NCBI GenBank assembly: GCA_963844315.1
Contig: CAWJOC010000022.1
Location: 1 to 64,000 of the forward strand
Reading direction: 5' to 3'
DNA length: 64,000 bases
Origin: CAWAVN01 sp963844315
GTDB lineage: Bacteria > Planctomycetota > Planctomycetia > Planctomycetales > Planctomycetaceae
Below, piece after piece: positions 17,684 through 27,405 of this stretch; position 1 is the first letter of the stretch, and each line of letters opens with the position of its first letter. Under the pieces are notes generated by a model. It was not told where the DNA came from. It saw nothing but the letters and a program-made list of their open reading frames with translations, and made no database searches. The position numbers and the translations under genes were made by a program.

Positions 17684-20007
17684 ATGCTCAATCTCCAGTT
17701 CCCTCTGTTCCTCAGTTTTCCCAAACGTCAATCTTCGGTTCTCTACCGGCTGATTTTGGGAGCGGCCTTGGTCGGATTGGGCGGTGAAAGCCAAAAAAGC
17801 TTTGCCCAGGAACCAAAGCCCAAAGCGGAAGCCGATGAAACCGAGGGCGCTGTGGGGCTGAATGGGATCATTGGCGAACCCGCCTCGCCGGAACTCGATA
17901 CGGAGTTTCTCGCGGAGGACTTGCCGGAGTCCTGGAAGGCCTGGGCCGAAGCGCTCGATGAAGACATGCTAGTTTACATGTTTCCCGAAGATTTGGACGT
18001 CAAAGCCCAACGGGAATTGATTGCCAAGCTAAATAACCGCGTGGTCACCATGCGGCGGGCGATTGCCGATGCCAGGTATGCTCCCATCCGAGACCGGCTG
18101 ATCTCACTTGCGGAACCGTTGGACCGCCATTTGACGCTCTCTACCGCGATTCTGGACAGTCTGGAAAAGGGCGTGGTTCCAGTCTCAAAGGAAACCCGGC
18201 GGCAAGCGTTCGCGCAATTCCAGGAAGCCACCACCGCCTTGAATGCGGCGTTGTCAAAACGCCCGGATAGAGCCGCTTGGAACAAGGATTTCGAGATGGC
18301 GGGACTTTTGACAAAACTCGCGGACATGAACACGCCGGTGAAAGGTTTGCAGGATCACCTGGAGCAAATCTTCGCCCGGTTGGAAAACCGCGATGAGTAT
18401 TCCGCCGACCAACTCCGCTTCATAAGAAGCGATGTGTTTTGGAACTTTCAAAGGTCCGCCGCGAGAATCCAGGCCATCTTGGAATGGGAAGAAACCCCTG
18501 CCACGGACGAAACATTGCGAGAGACGCTCCAGGAATTGGCGGTGGCCTTTGTCTCCTTGGACATCAATCATTTGCTCGAACACGCCCAGGCCCTGCAAAC
18601 AGCTTGGGACCGTTTGGTTTTGCTGCACCCGGACAATGCCCAGACGTTCGCCTTCCTTTCGGCCCAATCCTTCGCGGACAATCTGCACGGCTACGTCTCG
18701 GAAAAAGTCATGCAGGAAGTCGTTTACGACCGGCGGACGGAATCCGGGCAGATCTCCGAAACGGTCATGGGGGCGCAAGATCTACGGCAACCGCGTGACG
18801 GAGACAGAAGTCACCTTCGATCTCGTTCCCAGTCCCGATGAAGCCCTGATGGCGGTGAACCTGAAAGGGATCATCAACGCCAGCACCGTGGGCCAGAAGT
18901 CCTGCATTAAAGTCTTTTCGCTGGGCAACAGCCAATTCTGGGCGGCCAAGCATGCGCACTTCAACGGGTTTCGTTTCCAGCCTTACCCGGCGGAAATCTC
19001 GGTGAGCGCCAGCAACAACCCCTACGATGCCCAAACGCCGATCAGTTGCTTGCCCCTCCTGGGATCGTGCCTCGATAACGTCATCGTCAATCAGGCGATT
19101 GCCCGCAAGGGAGAAGCGGAAGCGCTTGTCCGGCAGCGGGTCGCCGACAACGTCGTGCCGGAACTCAATCGGGGAATCAATGAATCCCTCGCCGATGCCA
19201 ACGATGAGCTTACGAATAACACCTACCGCCGGTTGTCGAACAACAATCTCTATCCGGTCTCGATGCGGACGGCGACCACCGACACGCATTTGCTCACGCA
19301 CACATTGATTCGGAATCGGACGGAACTGGGCGGAGCACCGGCCCCCGTGATCTTCAATGAACCCACGGGAGCCAACATTCACATACACGAAAGCCTGCTC
19401 AATAATGTCGCCGACCGCATGAATCTCGCGGGCCGGACCATGAACGATGATGAAGTCCGGGAAGAAATCAGCCGGTTCTTGACAGAATCTCACCGGCCGG
19501 GAGGTCAAGCTGGAAAAAGCCGAAACCATGCCCCCAGCACCAACGGGTGAACCAAAAACCGAACCAATGGCCGCCACCGCACGGGACCGCTTCGTCTTTG
19601 ACAAGGTGACGCCGATCCGGTTTCAAATCCGAAACAATGAAGTGCGGATGACGATCCGAACAGCACTTCTTCGCTCCAACGGTGAGGAAATCCCGCCGCA
19701 CGACATCACCATCCCGTTTCAATTTGTATTTGAAGGCGAGGAAATCGTCATCACCAAAAGCCGGTTGGAAGTCAATGCGGCGGACACGCGGGGCAACCCG
19801 GCTCAGAATCTGGTAATGGGTCAAAAGATTCGCGAATCCCTGCCCGATGGCCGCCGCAGCCGACTCTTGGTCATGAATCTTCCCCAGGAAAAAACCCTCA
19901 CCCTGCGGACGGAGCGCATCAAAGCCCTGAATGGTTGGCTGAGCCTCTGGGCGCTGCCCACCGAAAGCGACCCGGTTCCCGTCACTGCTCCCACGCCAGG
20001 CAACTGA
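17684..20007 (+). CDS. exported protein of unknown function (two frameshifts)
   Basis: The chosen start is ATG 17684 (MLNLQFPLFLSFPKRQ), preceded by a GGAG; ATG 17657 is also in frame. A signal sequence ends near 'KSFAQEPK'. The first 370 residues are helical ('VTMRRAIADARYAPIRDRLISL', 'VKGLQDHLEQIFARLENRDEYS'). After a frame change at about 18770 (G run, one extra base) the reading continues 'KIYGNRVTETEVTFDLVPSPDEALMAVNLKGIINAST'. A second change at about 19487 (one extra base) leads into 'LTGREVKLEKAETMPPAP' and a beta-rich end to 20007. All three parts join without loss, so this is one gene of about 775 residues, long known only as a planctomycete hypothetical. Confidence 0.7.
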
Positions 20008-20138
20008 ATTGTCCTTGTCTCAGAATGTGTGGCACGTCCCTGAGCGCAGCGAAGGGCGTGGCGAGTGAAGAAACCACGCCCATCCCGTTGGTCTGGGCGT
20101 GCCACACAAACCGGACAACTGAACCATCCTTGTCTCCA
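20001..20138. repeat. inverted-repeat element flanked by imperfect direct repeats
   Basis: GTGTGGCACG (20027-20036) and CGTGCCACAC (20098-20107) bound a palindrome-rich insert. The flanks 20001-20023 and 20116-20138 match at about 19 of 23 positions (CAACTGAA...CCTTGTCTC). This could be an old insertion with a duplicated target, or a small local duplication of the 3' end of the preceding gene. Confidence 0.55.
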
Positions 20139-20202
20139 ATCGGCAGGGCGGATAGCATCGAATTCTCACGGGCCGGCGTGATTTCTGGCTGAGGAGAAGT
20201 TG

Positions 20203-21084
20203 ATGCTCAATGATCCCGAAGTGCAACAAGCGGGGGCGGCTTTTCAGTTGGGGTTGCCGCGCTTGCCGATTTCGGGACGGTCCGGCGAACTTTTGGGCCG
20301 GGGTTCGGGCAGTTCGCTGGAGTTCCAGGAATACCGCGAATACCTGCCCGGCGATGACATCCGCCATTTGGACTGGGCCGCTTACGCCCGGACCGATGCC
20401 CTGATGGTCCGCCTATACCGGGAAGAGATCAGCCCGCGCGTGGAGATCTTCCTGGACATGAGCCGGTCCATGAATACCCGCACGCCGCTGCGAGAAGATC
20501 CGGCTCCGACGCTCAAATCCGTGCTCGCCAAGCAACTGACGGCGTTACTCGCCCTGCTCGCCGCGCGGCTCGGAGGACGGCCCACGATTTTTCCAATGGG
20601 GGATGACCGCCCCGTTCCTTCGTGGAGTCTCCGCGAACTGGAATCGTTGGACGTTTATCCGCTCAACGCGCTTGGCACGATGATCGACTTTGCTGCCGAC
20701 AATCAAATTCCACCGGGCCGGCAGTCGGTGCGGGTTATCATCAGCGATTTTTTGTTCCCGCACGATCCCGAGCAACTTATCAAGCAGTTCGGGAACAATG
20801 TGAGCGGACTCTGGGTTCTTCAAATCCTGAACCGCTGGGAATCCGACCCCACGCCAGTGGGGGGCCGTCGGCTCGTCGACATGGAAACGCTGCTCGAATC
20901 GGATCTTGTGCTTGATGAAAAAGTGATCTCAGACTATCGGAGCCGTCTCCAGCGTTTGCAGGAACTCTTGGGACTAAGCTGCCGCCGGAAACAAGCGGTG
21001 TTTACGACAATCATTGCCGACCCCGGTTTAATGGCGATTTGCGCGAAAACCTTGTGCCGTCTGGGCCTTTTGCGACCGGCTTGA
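20203..21084 (+). CDS. DUF58 domain protein (VWA-like)
   Basis: The ATG at 20203 has GAGGAG (20191-20196) before it; an in-frame TTG lies just upstream. The 293-residue protein carries the DUF58 signature 'YREYLPGDDIRHLDWAAYART' (residues 44-64) and a VWA-like 'DMSRS' MIDAS start (85-89). DUF58 proteins usually pair with a MoxR AAA+ ATPase and membrane VWA proteins, but no such partner is next to it here. A probable role is assembly or maturation of a partner complex, inferred only from the family. Confidence 0.9.
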   Translation: MLNDPEVQQAGAAFQLGLPRLPISGRSGELLGRGSGSSLEFQEYREYLPGDDIRHLDWAAYARTDALMVRLYREEISPRVEIFLDMSRSMNTRTPLREDPAPTLKSVLAKQLTALLALLAARLGGRPTIFPMGDDRPVPSWSLRELESLDVYPLNALGTMIDFAADNQIPPGRQSVRVIISDFLFPHDPEQLIKQFGNNVSGLWVLQILNRWESDPTPVGGRRLVDMETLLESDLVLDEKVISDYRSRLQRLQELLGLSCRRKQAVFTTIIADPGLMAICAKTLCRLGLLRPA

Positions 21085-21234
21085 ACGGAAGTTTTTCACC
21101 ACAAAGACACGAAGAAAAAGCCAAGAGAAAAAGAGGTTTGGAGGAACACTCGTTTTCGCGAATTGGCACTGATCTGGTTTCATTTCATTAGCGAAGATTA
21201 GCGTTCCCTTTATGACAGCGTTTGGAACGGCAGC

Positions 21235-22212
21235 ATGTACGACATCATTGGCGACATTCACGGTCATGCGGAGGAATTGGTGTTCCTCTTGGAGCAGCTT
21301 GGTTATGACCGGCACCGGGGCGGGGTGTATTCTCACCCGACGCGGAAGGCGATTTTCGTGGGTGACCTCATCGACCGGGGACCGAAAATCCGTGAAGCCT
21401 TGCAAATCGTGCGTGGCATGGTTGATGGCGGGCATGCCAAGTGCCTGATGGGAAACCATGAGTTCAATGCCCTGGCCTACCACACCCGGCATCCGCGAGA
21501 CCCCAATCGGTTTTTGCGAAAGCACGATGCCCGTGAAGGCAAGAACGTCAGGCAGCACTTTCAAACGCTGTTGCAAGTCCCGCCCCATGAGCTTTACGAA
21601 TACCTGAATTGGTTTCGCACGTTGCCTTTGTGGTTGGACTTGGGGGAGATCCGCGCGGTGCATGCCTGCTGGGATGCCCAGGCGATGGCCCGGATTCAAA
21701 AGGAGTGGAACCTGGATGGAGGCATTACCACGGAATTCCTGACCGAAGCCACCAACCCCGAAACCGCGCTGTTCGATGCTGTCGAGGATGTGCTCAAAGG
21801 CAAGGAACTGGATCTTCCCGAAGGTGTGTTCTTCCACGACAAGGACGGGCATCGGCGGCGGAAACTGAGGGTCAAGTGGTACGAATCGCCGGAGAACCAG
21901 ACCTTCCATACCTATGCTTTTCAATCCGGCGAGAGCTTCCCGAACGATCCACTCCCCTTGGGGATTAAGCAGAAGATCATCCCCTATTCGCCGGACGAGC
22001 CGCCGGTGTTTTTCGGGCATTATTGGCTGCACGCCGAAACGCCCAATTCCTTGGGGCCGAATGTCGTCTGCCTGGATTTTAGCGTGGCCAAATGTGGGAT
22101 GCTGTGCGCCTACCGCTGGAACGGAGAGCAAAAGGTCTCGGAGGAAAACTTTCATTGGGTGAATGCGTTTTCCGCATCGCTCAATTGCGAACTTCGTCCA
22201 CCCGAACCGTAA
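21235..22212 (+). CDS. PPP-family metallophosphoesterase
   Basis: A 325-residue cytoplasmic enzyme with all the two-metal motifs of the PPP/ApaH/PrpE group: 'GDIHG' (6-10), 'GDLIDRG' (43-49), 'GNHE' (73-76), a histidine at 'VHACWD' and 'FFGHYWLH'. Substrates in this group are phosphoproteins or dinucleoside tetraphosphates; the sequence does not distinguish these. It is longer than PrpE (about 240 residues) because of an insert ('EDVLKGKELDLPEGVFFHDKDGH'). The start ATG at 21235 opens directly into the first beta strand. It is not obviously linked to its neighbours. Confidence 0.9.
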   Translation: MYDIIGDIHGHAEELVFLLEQLGYDRHRGGVYSHPTRKAIFVGDLIDRGPKIREALQIVRGMVDGGHAKCLMGNHEFNALAYHTRHPRDPNRFLRKHDAREGKNVRQHFQTLLQVPPHELYEYLNWFRTLPLWLDLGEIRAVHACWDAQAMARIQKEWNLDGGITTEFLTEATNPETALFDAVEDVLKGKELDLPEGVFFHDKDGHRRRKLRVKWYESPENQTFHTYAFQSGESFPNDPLPLGIKQKIIPYSPDEPPVFFGHYWLHAETPNSLGPNVVCLDFSVAKCGMLCAYRWNGEQKVSEENFHWVNAFSASLNCELRPPEP

Positions 22213-22381
22213 GTCATTGATAAATAGTTACTTGCGATTCCGGTTTATGAATGGCCGCGATTCGATGGAGTTGCAAATTCCGGGGAAATTTTGAAAATAA
22301 TCGCCAAGCCATAAGCATCATTTGATGAGGAGATGTTTTGGCGTTGGCGAGCCGACTCCCTGCGCCGTTTTGGAGTAGCGT

Positions 22382-22908
22382 TTGACCACCACGAATGAGG
22401 TGCGAATCGATCCCGCCGTCATCGCGGCTTTGTACTTGGAACATGGCGATGAACTGAGAGCGTTTTTGATCGGGGTTTTGAAGGATCAGGATCTGGCCCA
22501 CGAAGCCCTGCAAGCGACGTTCATCAAAGTCATGGAGCAGGGACACACCGCGCCGAGGAGACCCGCAAGGGCTGGCTGTTCCGGGTCGCATTTCACGAAG
22601 CCCTGGCCATCAAACGCCGGGGCAAGACATACGATAAAAACCTGCGGAAAATGGCGTGGAGCCGCCAAGTAACCGAACAGAATTCCCCAGACGACCGGAT
22701 TTGCCGTTGGGAAACGGTGCTGAATGTGAGGGAGGCGTTGGAAAAGCTGCCGGAGAATCAGCAAGACGTGGTCCGCCTGAGGATTTACGAAGAGAAAACC
22801 TTTGCCGAGATTGCCAAAGAACTGAATTTGCCCTTGGGAACGGTGCTGACTCGCATGCGGCTCGCCATGCGAAAGCTCGAATCCCTGTTTCATATCAAAC
22901 CCGATTGA
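22382..22908 (+). CDS. ECF-type RNA polymerase sigma factor (one frameshift)
   Basis: The frame starts at TTG 22382 ('TTTNEVRIDPAVIAALYLEHGDELRAFLIGVLKDQDLAHEALQATFIKVM'), which is sigma region 2. At about 22548 one base is lost; the continuing frame reads 'EETRKGWLFRVAFHEALAIKRRGK' and then region 4, 'ALEKLPENQQDVVRLRIYEEKTFAEIAKELNLPLGTVLTRMRLAMRKLES', a typical helix-turn-helix. Both halves match sigma-70 family ECF factors and no other lesion is visible. It is followed 7 bp later by an anti-sigma-like membrane protein, the usual arrangement. A better ATG start was not found upstream. Confidence 0.85.
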
Positions 22909-22915
22909 GAACACC

Positions 22916-23575
22916 ATGAACCCTGATGAATCCCTGGCTCAAGCGTATGCAGAGGAACTGCCGTGGCTGGCGTTCCTGTATGTGAGCGAGGAATTGACGC
23001 CCGATGAAGTCGTGGATTTTGAAGAACGCCTGCTCAGCGACCAGTCGGCTCGCGAAGCCGTCGGCCAGGTCATGCAATTGGCCGATGGGGTATGGCTGGC
23101 CTCGGCGATGGATTCGTTAAGTCCCAAACCCGAAATCTGTCCCGCTCCGTGGGCAATTGGTCCAGATCAAACCAGGCGCCGGGGAGGTTTCAGCCGGTTG
23201 GCCCTTTGGATGGGCAGCACCCTCGCCGCCGCGGCTCTGGCGTTCTGCGTCGGTTGGTGGTTCGCGGGGCAGAGTTATCTCTTAAACCCGGTTCGCGTGG
23301 CGAATCAAACCGATTCCAAACCCGCTCTCCTGAACGACGCCGATTCGGACCTCGATGGTGCGGAAGAATTGGTCGGCCTGTGGACGGAGTCCCATGATTT
23401 GCTCGCGGAACTGGGCACGGGTTCCGCGTCCGAGTTTCCGTCCGAAGCCAGCGAATACGACCATGTGCGGGATGCGATTGATTCCGAAGACGAGGCCTTT
23501 GCCTGGATGCTGGCCGCCGTTTCCGCCGCATCCGGCGAATTGCCGCAAGTCACTCCCGAAGTGATGGAGAACTAA
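22916..23575 (+). CDS. anti-sigma-factor-like single-pass membrane protein
   Basis: The ATG at 22916 lies 7 bp after the sigma factor. The 219-residue protein has an N-terminal cytoplasmic helical part ('WLAFLYVSEELTPDEVVDFEERLLSDQSAREAVGQ') like anti-sigma domains, one transmembrane helix ('LALWMGSTLAAAALAFCVGWWFAG', about 100-123) and an acidic extracytoplasmic tail. No zinc-binding H-x3-C-x2-C is present. Its position and topology indicate that it holds the ECF factor at the membrane; the released signal is unknown. Confidence 0.75.
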   Translation: MNPDESLAQAYAEELPWLAFLYVSEELTPDEVVDFEERLLSDQSAREAVGQVMQLADGVWLASAMDSLSPKPEICPAPWAIGPDQTRRRGGFSRLALWMGSTLAAAALAFCVGWWFAGQSYLLNPVRVANQTDSKPALLNDADSDLDGAEELVGLWTESHDLLAELGTGSASEFPSEASEYDHVRDAIDSEDEAFAWMLAAVSAASGELPQVTPEVMEN

Positions 23576-23579
23576 CCCC

Positions 23580-24254
23580 ATGCTTCGCGTCCTCCCAAAA
23601 AAATCCATCCGCGTTTGGTCCGTCGGCTTGTGTTTTGTCCTGGCGACATGGGTTTCCGCTCAATCGCAAGAGTCGGAGAACGCCCCAAAGACCCCGGCAA
23701 ACGTCAAAACCAATCGGCCCATGCCCGCCGGTGATGCGGCCAGCGTGATCATGACGCCCGAACGCCAGGCCGCCGCGCTCAAGTTCGCGGAACTGCACCA
23801 TCCGGAACTGTATCAGCTCATCCAGGGTCTAAAGAAAGCCAATCGCCCCGAATATCAAAAGGCCATCCGCCAGCTTTATAACGACAGCGAACGCCTGGCC
23901 CGACTCAAGGAACGGATCCCCGACCGCTACGAATTAGCTTTGGAAGAATGGCAAATGGATTCCAGGCTCCGTTTGTTGGTGGCCCGCATGACGATGTCCG
24001 CGGGCGATCCCGAACTGGAAGGCCAATTGCAGGAACTGCTTCAAAAACGCCTCGACACCCGGCTGGCCTTGATGAAATTCGACCGGGAACGCCAGGCGGC
24101 AAAACTCGCGAAACTGGACGACCAGATTCAAGAGTTGGAATCCGACCGCGAAGCCACGATTCAGAAAGACTTGCTCCAGATCAAACGCAGCCTGGGCGAT
24201 CCGAAACGGCCGCCCAAAAAAGCTCCCGCACCTTCAGGATCCAAGAAACCCTAA
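23580..24254 (+). CDS. exported coiled-coil protein
   Basis: ATG 23580 follows the anti-sigma gene by 4 bp, suggesting coupled translation. A signal peptide ('SVGLCFVLATWVSAQSQ') precedes about 195 residues dominated by charged heptads ('RDREAT...', 'LQELLQKRLDTRLALMKFDRERQAAKLAKLDDQIQELESD') and a basic Pro-rich tail. No family is recognised. Its stop TAA is the start of repeat R3. It is probably the product of the sigma/anti-sigma operon. Confidence 0.75.
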   Translation: MLRVLPKKSIRVWSVGLCFVLATWVSAQSQESENAPKTPANVKTNRPMPAGDAASVIMTPERQAAALKFAELHHPELYQLIQGLKKANRPEYQKAIRQLYNDSERLARLKERIPDRYELALEEWQMDSRLRLLVARMTMSAGDPELEGQLQELLQKRLDTRLALMKFDRERQAAKLAKLDDQIQELESDREATIQKDLLQIKRSLGDPKRPPKKAPAPSGSKKP

Positions 24255-24410
24255 CACGGCATTGCCGCAACCAAGAAGCTTGAATATGTCCCTTCTCCCT
24301 TGGGGGGAGAAGGTGGCCGAAGGCCGGATGAGGGGGACGATGGAAGAAAGAACGTCGATCCTAAATCCAACCCCTCACCCTAACCCTCTCCCCCAAGGGG
24401 AGAGGGGACA
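24252..24410 (+). repeat. interspersed repeat, full copy R3
   Basis: It starts TAACACGGCATTGCCGCAACC, with the TAA being the stop codon of the preceding gene, passes through GTCCCTTCTCCCTTGGGGGG and GAAGGCCGGATGAGGGGG, and ends with the inverted terminus CCCCAAGGGGAGAGGGGACA. This is the cleanest copy in plus orientation. Confidence 0.85.
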
Positions 24411-24518
24411 ATTTGAAACAAACCAAAACTGGCAGTGTGGATTTCACGATTGCCGCCTACCTCGAAACTGCCCCTATCGTCCCACCAGAGTTTGTCACAC
24501 ACAGGGAGATGTCGTTTT

Positions 24519-27257
24519 ATGAAACGTGTATTGACCATCACGCTCGCCTGGGTTTCGCTGACGGGTCTCGCGTCAGCAGCCGAAGGGGTGGTGCCCTCCA
24601 TCCGCGAGCGGTTCGCGCCGCCCAAAGAACAGATCAAGGAAGTGCCCAATTTCCGGCAGCACATCGTGCCCATGCTCGGAAAGTTGGGCTGCAATGGCCG
24701 GGCTTGCCACGGCTCGTTCCAGGGGCAAGGCGGCTTTCGGCTTTCGCTCTTCGGCTACGATTTCAAGATGGACCACGACGGGCTGACGGCGGGTGATTCG
24801 CCCCGCATCAACCTGAAAAACCCCGCAGCCAGCCTCGCCATCGAAAAGCCCACGATGGTCGATCCCCACGAAGGCGGACTCCGGTACAAGCCCGATTCTT
24901 GGGAACACAAAATCTTCCTCCGCTGGATCGAAGGCGGAGCCAAAGGCGTGGATGACACCACTCCGAACTTCGTCCGGCTGGATGTGACGCCCAGCGAAAT
25001 CCAATTTCAAAAGACCGGCCAGACCACGCAACTCAAAGTCATCGCCGTGTGGTCGGATGGCACGAAAGAAGATGTGACGACCCTCTGCCGCTTCCAGACC
25101 AATAGCAGCACCATCGCGGAAATCACCAGCGAAGGCTTGGTGACCGCCGTCGATCCGGGCGATACGCACGTCGTCATTTCTTATGACACGGGAGTCGTTC
25201 CGATTCCGGTGATTCGCCCGGTCTCCGAATTGGCCGGCGCGAAGTATCCCCAAGTCCCCACGCCGACCAAAGTCGATGAACTCGTCGTGCAAAAGCTGCG
25301 GAAACTGGGCATGGTTCCTTCCGACTTGTCTGGTGATGCCGAGTTCCTCCGCCGGGTGTCCTTGGACATGACCGGCACTTTGCCCGCCCCTTGGGAAATC
25401 GAAAAGTTCCTGGCCGATCCTTCCCCCGACAAACGCGCCCGGAAGATTGATGAGCTTTTGGAAACCCCAGCCTATGCGGCGTGGTGGACGACCAAGCTCT
25501 GCGACATCACCGGGAACAACGACGACCAACTCAACAACGTGACCCCGGTCCGATATTCCGCGAGTTCCGAATGGTACGACTGGATTCACAAGCGGGTGTC
25601 CGAAAACACGCCCTACGATGAACTGGCCGCGGGCATCGTGTTGGCGACGAGCAAAAACAAAGGCGAGGACTTCAACACCTACTCCAAAAACATGAGCGCG
25701 CTCTATCACAAGGACAGCGATCAGAAGTTCGCCGAAGTCCGCGAAACCATGCCGCACTACTGGAACAGGCGCAACTTCCGCCAACCGGAAGAAAAAGTCA
25801 TTGGCTTCGCCTACACGTTCATGGGCCTTCGCATCCAGTGCGCCCAATGTCACAAGCATCCATTCGACCAATGGACCCAGGATGACTTCAAACAATTCAC
25901 CGGCTTCTTCACCAATGTCCGCGTGGGGACGAATCCCGAAACGCGAGATGACTACGCCAAGCTGATGGAGTCCTTGAATCTTGGCAAATTGAACGGCGGC
26001 GAACAGCGCCGCAAGATTGGCGAACTGGTCGCGGAAGGCAAAGTCATTCCGTTCCAGGAAGTCTATAACACGCCCGTCCGCGCTGCCGCGAACAACAATA
26101 ACCGCAGCCGCAATCAAAGAAACCGCGGCCCGGCTGCCGTCCCAACCGCCAAGCTTTTGGGCGGCGAGACGGTGGACCTCACCAAATACGAAGACGCCCG
26201 CGAGCCACTCATGAATTGGCTCCGCTCGAAGGACAACCCGTATTTCGCGCGGGCGTTCGTCAACCGGGTGTGGGCGGGATATTTCAACGTCGGGATCGTC
26301 AATCCGCCCGATGATTTGAGCCTCGCCAATCCGCCGAGCAACAGAGCTTTGCTCGACCATTTGACCCAGGGCTTCATCGACAGCGGCTTTGACATGAAAT
26401 GGGTCCATCGCGAAATCGCTAACAGCCGCACCTATCAATTGACTTGGGTTCCGAACGAAACCAACCGCCGGGATGAGGTGAACTTCAGCCATCAAGTGCC
26501 TCGCCGCTTGCCCGCCGAAGCCGCTTACGACGCCGTCGCCCAGGCGACCGCTTCGGATGAAAACGTCCGCACGATGCACGAAGAACTCCAAGGGCGGGCG
26601 ATTGCCATTCCCGGCGCGGGAGTGCGGGGCAACCGCGGCGGTTCGAGTTACGCCCTGTCGATCTTCGGGCGTTCGATCCGCGAATCGAACTGCGATTGCG
26701 ACCGCTCTTCGGAAGCGAGCCTTTTGCAAACGGTCTTCCTGCAAAACGACAGCGAAGTTTTGGGGATGATCGACAATCGCAACGGCTGGTTGGCCCAGGT
26801 TGCCAAAGACCTCGATACCCGCTTTGTGCCCCAATCGCAACCGGCCCAAGGCGGCAATGGCCGCGAGCGGGCGGTCCAACAGCAAATCGGCGATACCCAG
26901 CAGCAACTCGTCAAGGATCAGGCCAAGGTCAAAGCCTTGAAGAAAGACGGCAAGACGAAAGAAGCCGCCGAGTTGGAACGCAAAGTGGAGAAAACCAGAC
27001 AGCGGATTGCCGCCCTGCGGAAATCCATTGGACAAAGCGCCCCTTCGGGCAACAAGAGCCAAGGGGAAAAGCTGGCGAATCTCGATCCCGATAACGTCAT
27101 CAAGCAAGCCTATCTCCGCACGTTAAGCCGCTATCCGACCTCGGAGGAACTCGAACGCTCCCGCGAGTACGTCAAGAGTGCCGATGAGACCATCAACGGC
27201 GTTCGGGGCCTGCTCTGGGCCTTGGTCAACACCAAGGAGTTCATCGTCAACCATTGA
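24519..27257 (+). CDS. DUF1549/DUF1553 protein with cytochrome-c-like and Ig-like domains
   Basis: ATG 24519 (MKRVLTITLAWVSLTGLASA) has AGGGAG (24503-24508) before it and opens with a signal peptide. The protein has about 912 residues. It has an N-terminal haem-binding-like motif C58-x4-C63-H64, a Big_2-like Ig domain ('VTPSEIQFQKTGQTTQLKVIAVWSDGT'), then DUF1549 ('RVSLDMTGTLPAPWEIEKFLADPSPDKRARKIDELL', with the motif 'QCAQCHKHPFDQW') and DUF1553 ('PYFARAFVNRVWAGYFNVGIVNPPDDLSLANPPSNRALLDHL'). It forms the usual planctomycete pair with the DUF1501 gene downstream. The function is unknown; an extracytoplasmic redox or polymer-degrading complex is commonly assumed. Confidence 0.92.
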   Translation: MKRVLTITLAWVSLTGLASAAEGVVPSIRERFAPPKEQIKEVPNFRQHIVPMLGKLGCNGRACHGSFQGQGGFRLSLFGYDFKMDHDGLTAGDSPRINLKNPAASLAIEKPTMVDPHEGGLRYKPDSWEHKIFLRWIEGGAKGVDDTTPNFVRLDVTPSEIQFQKTGQTTQLKVIAVWSDGTKEDVTTLCRFQTNSSTIAEITSEGLVTAVDPGDTHVVISYDTGVVPIPVIRPVSELAGAKYPQVPTPTKVDELVVQKLRKLGMVPSDLSGDAEFLRRVSLDMTGTLPAPWEIEKFLADPSPDKRARKIDELLETPAYAAWWTTKLCDITGNNDDQLNNVTPVRYSASSEWYDWIHKRVSENTPYDELAAGIVLATSKNKGEDFNTYSKNMSALYHKDSDQKFAEVRETMPHYWNRRNFRQPEEKVIGFAYTFMGLRIQCAQCHKHPFDQWTQDDFKQFTGFFTNVRVGTNPETRDDYAKLMESLNLGKLNGGEQRRKIGELVAEGKVIPFQEVYNTPVRAAANNNNRSRNQRNRGPAAVPTAKLLGGETVDLTKYEDAREPLMNWLRSKDNPYFARAFVNRVWAGYFNVGIVNPPDDLSLANPPSNRALLDHLTQGFIDSGFDMKWVHREIANSRTYQLTWVPNETNRRDEVNFSHQVPRRLPAEAAYDAVAQATASDENVRTMHEELQGRAIAIPGAGVRGNRGGSSYALSIFGRSIRESNCDCDRSSEASLLQTVFLQNDSEVLGMIDNRNGWLAQVAKDLDTRFVPQSQPAQGGNGRERAVQQQIGDTQQQLVKDQAKVKALKKDGKTKEAAELERKVEKTRQRIAALRKSIGQSAPSGNKSQGEKLANLDPDNVIKQAYLRTLSRYPTSEELERSREYVKSADETINGVRGLLWALVNTKEFIVNH

Positions 27258-27405
27258 GAGGCTGTAGGCTTTAGACCGTAGGCTGTAGGAAGAGGGCGGT
27301 AGGCAGTTGAAATTGAAACCATGAAATTCGATGCCGCCGCCCCTCTGACTCTTTCACTGAAAACCCAACACTGACAAATCACCCTTTTTCCAAGGAACCG
27401 TTTCT

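Noticed and set aside
24573..27107. 844-residue open frame on the minus strand
   Set aside because: It is the antisense of the conserved DUF1549/DUF1553 gene and shows no family motifs.
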